Assembly (NCBI RefSeq): GCF_024622195.1
Contig: NZ_JANKBI010000021.1
Location: forward strand, 41,035-105,034
Origin: Murimonas intestini
GTDB lineage: Bacteria; Bacillota; Clostridia; Lachnospirales; Lachnospiraceae
Direction: 5' to 3'
Length of the DNA: 64,000 bases
Positions 59,797 to 64,000 of the stretch are shown here, piece after piece. The position numbers and the translations under genes were made by a program. Each line of letters starts with the position of its first letter. Positions within the stretch are counted from its first letter, which is position 1. Under the pieces are notes generated by a model. The model was not told the DNA's origin, made no database searches, and saw only the letters and a program-made list of their open reading frames with translations.

Positions 59797-60519
59797 ATGA
59801 AGAGGATTCTTTTGATGGTCCTGCATAATATCTTATATGTGCCTTTCTGGTTTGTTCAGCTCTGCCTGTATGGCAGAAAGTCGGACAGACATTCGGAGAA
59901 GGAGAGGTTTGATTTTCTGAAGAAAGTGACCATAAATGCTAATAAGGGCGGAAATGTGATCATACAGGCCGACGGACAGGAGAATCTGCCGCCGAAGGAT
60001 GGGTTTATTATATATCCCAATCATCAGGGCCTCTATGATACGCTGGCATTTCTGGAAAGCTGTGACAGGCCGTTTTCTGTAGTCATGAAAAAAGAAGTGC
60101 AGAATGTTCCGTTCCTGAAGCAGGTATTCAAAGTTATGAGGGCTATCCCCATAGACAGGGATGATGTAAAAGAAGCAATGAGGACGATCCTGCAGGTAGC
60201 TGAGGAAGTGCAGAGTGGAAGAAATTATATTATTTTTGCGGAGGGAACAAGATCTAAAAAAGGAAATGAGCTTCTTGATTTTAAAGGAGGAAGCTTTAAG
60301 GCTGCCATGAGAGCTAAATGCCCCATAGTGCCAGTGGCTCTTTTAGATGCTTATAAGCCCTTTGATACAAATAGTACGGAGGAGACAGTGGTGCAGATAC
60401 ACTATCTGCCACCCATGTACTATGAAGATTATAAGAATATGAAATCTGTGGAAATAGCGGCCGCGGTAAAAAAGAGGATTGAAGAAAAGATAGCGGAGTG
60501 TATTAAAGAGCAGCAGTGA
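59797..60519 (+). CDS. plsC: 1-acyl-sn-glycerol-3-phosphate acyltransferase (PlsC family)
   Basis: 240 residues. Adds the second acyl chain to lysophosphatidic acid in phospholipid synthesis. The catalytic HX4D is His76-Q-G-L-Y-Asp81 in YPNHQGLYD, the substrate motif EGTR is at 149-152, and PIVPVALLDAY is the final motif. A hydrophobic N-terminal stretch (MKRILLMVLHNILYVPFWFV) suggests membrane contact. Follows the fumarase beta gene by 5 bp with no clear terminator, so it is probably co-transcribed. RBS is weak; AAAGAGAG lies close by. Confidence 0.92.
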   Translation: MKRILLMVLHNILYVPFWFVQLCLYGRKSDRHSEKERFDFLKKVTINANKGGNVIIQADGQENLPPKDGFIIYPNHQGLYDTLAFLESCDRPFSVVMKKEVQNVPFLKQVFKVMRAIPIDRDDVKEAMRTILQVAEEVQSGRNYIIFAEGTRSKKGNELLDFKGGSFKAAMRAKCPIVPVALLDAYKPFDTNSTEETVVQIHYLPPMYYEDYKNMKSVEIAAAVKKRIEEKIAECIKEQQ

Positions 60520-60559
60520 TGTTAATATTCACGCAGAAGGCATATATCAGAGGAGGTTT

Positions 60560-62587
60560 ATGGTTAAGATAAGGGTTTGGTTTAATGAAAAGAGACAGGG
60601 CAGATTACTGGCCGCAATTTTGATATTGGCAACATTATTCCGTATTTTTTTATTTTCGCGGATGCCGATAGACGGGTTGGGCGATACACTTTATGATGAC
60701 CTGCTTCTGCTTCAGCACGGGGAATCCATGGCAGGAGGAAACTGGCTGGGGGATTACGGAAATCTGACTTTGGTAAAGGGAATCATGTTCCCGGCGTTCA
60801 TTGCTTTCTGCAACAAGTTTTTTATTCCGTATCTGCTGGGGATGGGACTTTTGTATACAGCAGCGGCAGCCAGTTTTGTACTTGCAGTCAGAAATTTTAT
60901 AACTAACAGATATGTACAGGCTGCTGTCTATTTATTTCTGCTGTATTCACCCTCCATGCTGTCAGGGGGAACAGGACAGCGGGCGTATAATCTTGCGCTC
61001 ATTCCCGCAGCTGTCCTGCTGACAGTCTCCGGACTGACGGGAATGTTTTTTAGAAAAGATGAAAAATTAAGAAAATTTCTGCCCTGGTCTATACTCGCAG
61101 CTGCGGGTACTGTATTTTTCTGGCATCTGAGGGATGACTCCGTATGGCTGCTTCCCTTTATTGCCGGAGCGTCAGTAATTACACTAATCTATGCACTGAA
61201 GAAATGTGAGGCATGGGGGAAGAGAGTGCTCAGGGCTTCTGTTGCCATTCTGCCTGTAATTGCTCTCTTTGCAAGTAATCTTGTGATCTCAGCTGTCAAT
61301 TATAAGGAGTATGGCATATTTGCAGTAAATGACAGGTCAGGTACTTATTTTGCTGATTTTATATCAGATCTGCTGAGGATAAAGGCTGATGATGCGGCAG
61401 ATACAGTATGGATATCTCAGGATGCTGTGAACAGGGCGCTCCAGGTGAGTCCTTCCCTGAATGAAATGAAACCTCAGATAGAGCAGATGTTCTCAAGCGG
61501 CTGGGCTTCAGGCGGGGAGATAAACGGCGATCTGATCGTATGGACCTTAAGAGATGCCGCTGCACAGGCCGGATATTACAGGGACGCAGTCACGGCAAAT
61601 GAGTATTTCAGAAATGTACATGAGGAAATCAGTCTTGCTTTTAAAGATGGAAGGCTGGAAAAAAAGGATGCAGTCTATCTGTCTAACCTCTCAGATGGAT
61701 TTGTGTTCTCTGAGGATATGCCGGAACTGCTTTCCTTTATGGCTGAAGATTTCAGAATGCTGTCAGGCTATGAAAAGTCGGCCACAGGGGCTTACACAGG
61801 ATCGGGAAACTGGTATCAGAGACGATATATTGAGGCAATGACAGGAGCGAACATTGTATACAATGATGTATACATAAACATAAAAGGATGGATTATCCTT
61901 AAAGAAGATGGAAAAAGCAAGACTATAACTTTGACGGATGAAAATGGAAATACTGTAAATACGCCCAGTCTGCAGGAGAGTGCAGATATTCTGGAAGTAT
62001 ATCCCGAATATGATAATTCAGGAGTATCCAGATTTCAGACTGATGTAAGGGGAGAGTACAGAAACGGACTGTTCCTGAACATCTATACAGACGGCAGTCT
62101 TTTGGACACGATTCCATTAGTGAGCGGTCTGACGGAGACAGACAGCTATATTGTAAATGTGGAATCTGCAGCAGCTCTTAATGACCCGGAACTGGGATAT
62201 GCAAAGAGGATTGTCAGCTTTTCAAACAAAATAGTAGGGCTGTATAAAATATCAGGGAATCTGCTGACGGCAGCTGCTGTGCTTTCTTATATAGTCCTCA
62301 CTGTTTATATGATATACAGGATGAGAAGAAAAGAATTTTACTGGTGGAATATCTGGCTGGTCATTACTGGCCTGGCAGGCAGCTGCCTTGTATTGATAGC
62401 GGCTGTTTCATGGTTTACAGAGTTTTTGACAAAAATTCAGGGAACAGGGCATTTGTACCATTATTCAACAGGTGCACTTCCGGTGATGGAAATGATTAAG
62501 ATTCTGTCTGTATGTTCTCTGGGTAAAATTATATCTGAAATCAGATGTTCACGCAAAAAGCACGAAAGTTTACTCCGTGGCCAGTAA
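60560..62587 (+). CDS. Polytopic membrane protein, GT-C glycosyltransferase-like
   Basis: 675 residues. A first hydrophobic segment (AAILILATLFRIFLFS) is followed by an extracytoplasmic loop with Asp pairs (DGLGDTLYDDLLLL), resembling the acidic motif of GT-C glycosyltransferases. Further segments cover about 85-265, then an extracytoplasmic domain of about 270 residues (280-550) and more segments near 560-660. I cannot name the family with certainty. It directly precedes a GtrB-like glycosyltransferase (37 bp gap), so it may transfer a lipid-linked sugar to a surface polymer. Confidence 0.6.
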   Translation: MVKIRVWFNEKRQGRLLAAILILATLFRIFLFSRMPIDGLGDTLYDDLLLLQHGESMAGGNWLGDYGNLTLVKGIMFPAFIAFCNKFFIPYLLGMGLLYTAAAASFVLAVRNFITNRYVQAAVYLFLLYSPSMLSGGTGQRAYNLALIPAAVLLTVSGLTGMFFRKDEKLRKFLPWSILAAAGTVFFWHLRDDSVWLLPFIAGASVITLIYALKKCEAWGKRVLRASVAILPVIALFASNLVISAVNYKEYGIFAVNDRSGTYFADFISDLLRIKADDAADTVWISQDAVNRALQVSPSLNEMKPQIEQMFSSGWASGGEINGDLIVWTLRDAAAQAGYYRDAVTANEYFRNVHEEISLAFKDGRLEKKDAVYLSNLSDGFVFSEDMPELLSFMAEDFRMLSGYEKSATGAYTGSGNWYQRRYIEAMTGANIVYNDVYINIKGWIILKEDGKSKTITLTDENGNTVNTPSLQESADILEVYPEYDNSGVSRFQTDVRGEYRNGLFLNIYTDGSLLDTIPLVSGLTETDSYIVNVESAAALNDPELGYAKRIVSFSNKIVGLYKISGNLLTAAAVLSYIVLTVYMIYRMRRKEFYWWNIWLVITGLAGSCLVLIAAVSWFTEFLTKIQGTGHLYHYSTGALPVMEMIKILSVCSLGKIISEIRCSRKKHESLLRGQ

Positions 62588-62624
62588 CGGTTATATACAC
62601 ATAGAAAATAGCAGAGGAAAATAG

Positions 62625-63557
62625 ATGAGTACAGCAGTTTTAATACCTTGTTACAATGAGGCTAAAACAATTAAAAAGGTGGTGGAGGATTTTAAAAGGG
62701 AGATGCCCCATGCGCAGATATACGTCTATGACAATAACTCCACAGATGGTACAGATATAATTGCAAGAGAGGCGGGCGCGACAGTCAGATATGAATACCG
62801 CCAGGGCAAAGGGAATGTAGTACGTTCCATGTTCAGGGATATTGATGCTGACTGCTATATTATGGTGGATGGAGATGACACCTATGATGCCTCATTCGGA
62901 CCGGTACTGGAAAAAGAAATACTTGAGGGAAGGGCAGATATGGCGGTAGGAGACAGGCTGTCCTCCACATATTTTTCGGAGAATAAAAGGGCTTTCCATA
63001 ATTTTGGCAATGTTCTGGTAAGAAAGCTCATCAACCTCTTGTTTAAATCAAGACTTAATGACATCATGACAGGCGCCAGGGCATTTAACAAAATGTTTGT
63101 TAAATCCTATCCTGTTATATCCAAGGGGTTTGAGCTTGAGACCGAAATGACTATATTTGCATTAAATTATAACATGAGGATCGCAGAGAAACCCATTCAG
63201 TATAAGGACAGGCCTGCAGGGAGTGAATCAAAGCTGAATACATTTAAAGACGGCTTTAAGGTTCTCAAGACAATAGGTGAACTGTTTAAAGATACCAGAC
63301 CGTTTGCTTTCTTCTCTATTATAAGTTCTATTCTTATACTGGTGAGCATGTGTTTTTTTATTCCTATCTTAATTGAATTCTTCCATACAGGTGAAGTAGC
63401 AAAATTTCCTACATTGATCATTATCAGTGCAGTACTTGTAATTGCAGTAATGAATTTTTTCTGTGGGATACTACTGAGTGTTATAAAGAAAAAGGACAGG
63501 CAGGACTTTGAAAGAAGCCTGAATATACTGGCTGAAGTATGGAAAAAAGGGCAGTGA
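62625..63557 (+). CDS. Polyprenyl-phosphate glycosyltransferase, GT2 family (GtrB/DPM1-like)
   Basis: 310 residues. N-terminal GT-A domain: VLIPCYNEAKTIKKVV opens it, VDGDDTYDA is the DxD, and DIMTGARAFNK the acceptor region. Two C-terminal membrane segments (SIISSILILVSMCFF and TLIIISAVLVIAVMNFF), as in GtrB. It would move a sugar from a nucleotide donor to undecaprenyl phosphate. The neighbour upstream is a GT-C-like protein that could use the product; a GtrA-type flippase is not in the window. Ribosome binding site GAGGAAA. Confidence 0.88.
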   Translation: MSTAVLIPCYNEAKTIKKVVEDFKREMPHAQIYVYDNNSTDGTDIIAREAGATVRYEYRQGKGNVVRSMFRDIDADCYIMVDGDDTYDASFGPVLEKEILEGRADMAVGDRLSSTYFSENKRAFHNFGNVLVRKLINLLFKSRLNDIMTGARAFNKMFVKSYPVISKGFELETEMTIFALNYNMRIAEKPIQYKDRPAGSESKLNTFKDGFKVLKTIGELFKDTRPFAFFSIISSILILVSMCFFIPILIEFFHTGEVAKFPTLIIISAVLVIAVMNFFCGILLSVIKKKDRQDFERSLNILAEVWKKGQ

Positions 63558-63588
63558 AAATAAAAAATAAAAAAAGTTAAAAAAGTGA

Positions 63589-63617
63589 TTGACAAATAAA
63601 TATCTCTTTAGTATAAT
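63589..63617 (+). promoter_or_regulatory. Consensus promoter of the tRNA-Ser gene
   Basis: Perfect TTGACA (63589-63594) and perfect TATAAT (63612-63617) with a 17-bp spacer, about 50 bases before the tRNA. Expected for a highly expressed stable RNA. Confidence 0.9.
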
Positions 63618-63669
63618 AATCAATGCGTCACGGACAAGTGATGCTTAATCAAAAGAAAATAAGCAATCA

Positions 63670-63757
63670 GGAGAAATACTCAAGTGGCTGAAGAGGCGCC
63701 CCTGCTAAGGGTGTAGACCGTTTGCGCGGTGCGAGGGTTCAAATCCCTCTTTCTCCG
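63670..63757 (+). tRNA. trnS: tRNA-Ser (anticodon GCT)
   Basis: 88 nt. Acceptor GGAGAAA pairs with TTTCTCC (63750-63756); anticodon stem CGCCC/GGGTG encloses the loop CTGCTAA with anticodon GCT, reading AGC and AGU; T arm GAGGG-TTCAAAT-CCCTC. The long variable arm is characteristic of serine tRNA. The 3' end is GCTT, so CCA is not encoded and must be added. Confidence 0.96.
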
Positions 63758-63789
63758 CTTTGTTTTCTAAGATTAATGTAACAAAGTGG

Positions 63790-63888
63790 TTGACTTATAG
63801 CAATCATGATGTTATAATGAAAACCTACCGACGAGCGAAAATGTTCTGATAAAAAAACATTGACAAGCGCTTGAAAGTGTGGTAAGAT
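63790..63888 (+). promoter_or_regulatory. Tandem promoters of a ribosomal RNA operon
   Basis: P1: TTGACT (63790-63795), 17-bp spacer, TATAAT (63813-63818). P2: TTGACA (63860-63865), 17-bp spacer, TAAGAT (63883-63888). This pair, 70 bp apart, is the typical rrn arrangement. The transcript then runs off the right edge of the window. Confidence 0.88.
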
Positions 63889-64000
63889 ATAGGAGTTGCG
63901 CTTGAGAAATAAAAAAGCCAACTACAAAGAACCTTGATAATTGAATAGTGAGACAACCTTGAAAATTCAAGAGAAAATTCAAGAACAGATGGAACGGAAG
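63889..64000 (+). other. rRNA operon leader (16S gene just beyond the window)
   Basis: The segment contains GAACCTTGATAATTGAATAG and repeats of TTCAAGAGAAAATTCAAGAA, like the processing and antitermination leader ahead of 16S in Firmicutes (compare the 'CTTGAAAACTGAAC' elements of Bacillus). No rRNA body is reached before base 64000. No gene is seen in it. Confidence 0.7.

Noticed and set aside
1..64000. CRISPR arrays
   Set aside because: No regularly spaced direct repeats with unique spacers were seen; repeated sequences found are operators, DnaA boxes and hairpins.

Overview
The window is a low-to-mid GC Firmicutes chromosome, most likely a Lachnospiraceae gut anaerobe; the species cannot be fixed from the sequence. 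Reasons: the classic Firmicutes origin order (rsmG-mnmG-mnmE / jag-yidC-yidD-rnpA-rpmH / oriC / dnaA-dnaN-rlbA-recF-gyrB-gyrA), the Gram-positive cell-wall pair murT-gatD, class I two-subunit fumarase, many ABC sugar importers with lipoprotein binding proteins, and strong AGGAGG ribosome binding sites with sigma-A promoters of 17-bp spacing.

Layout. 1-2100: end of a GNAT acetyltransferase, a small coiled-coil protein, a 179-bp foldback repeat (871-1049) and an alpha/beta-hydrolase-like protein with a degenerate active site. 2199-9264 (minus strand): tRNA modification and rRNA methylation genes, a strong terminator, then the membrane-insertion/RNase P/L34 operon. 9265-11433: the bipartite origin, with DnaA boxes on both sides of dnaA. 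11434-18354: dnaN, rlbA, recF, gyrB, gyrA. 18390-20464: murT-gatD, which amidates lipid II.

20527-39075: two sugar-utilisation loci that converge on one terminator. The first, with an AraC regulator, has an L-xylulose-5-phosphate 3-epimerase, an L-xylulose kinase and a ribose/rhamnose-type ABC importer. The second, with a DeoR regulator, has a CUT1 importer without its own ATPase, an FGGY kinase, a cytoplasmic GH29 alpha-L-fucosidase, an UlaG-type lactonase, a beta-propeller-like protein and L-rhamnose mutarotase. Together they look built for deoxy-/L-sugar glycosides, but the isomerase and aldolase steps are not in the window.

39153-56781: the most unusual part. It is a XRE-regulated gene cluster with three consecutive dynamin-like GTPases carrying C-terminal hydrophobic segments, an unknown protein, a 1123-residue HerA/FtsK-like ATPase, a papain/C39-like protein with a YxPQ hexapeptide repeat, a protein made of two copies of one domain, a Ser/Thr kinase-NACHT-transmembrane fusion, a lipoprotein, and a convergent HTH-like gene. 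Gaps are 1-97 bp or overlaps, so it reads as one system. A 17-bp operator-like sequence occurs in opposite orientation on the two sides of its first small gene, the second copy abutting a near-consensus promoter. I infer a membrane-associated sensing or conflict/secretion device; its function is not known from sequence.

56990-64000: a GH140/apiosidase-like hydrolase, fumarase alpha and beta, a PlsC acyltransferase, a GT-C-like membrane protein with a GtrB-like glycosyltransferase, tRNA-Ser(GCT), and two tandem promoters with the leader of a ribosomal RNA operon whose 16S gene lies just beyond the right edge.
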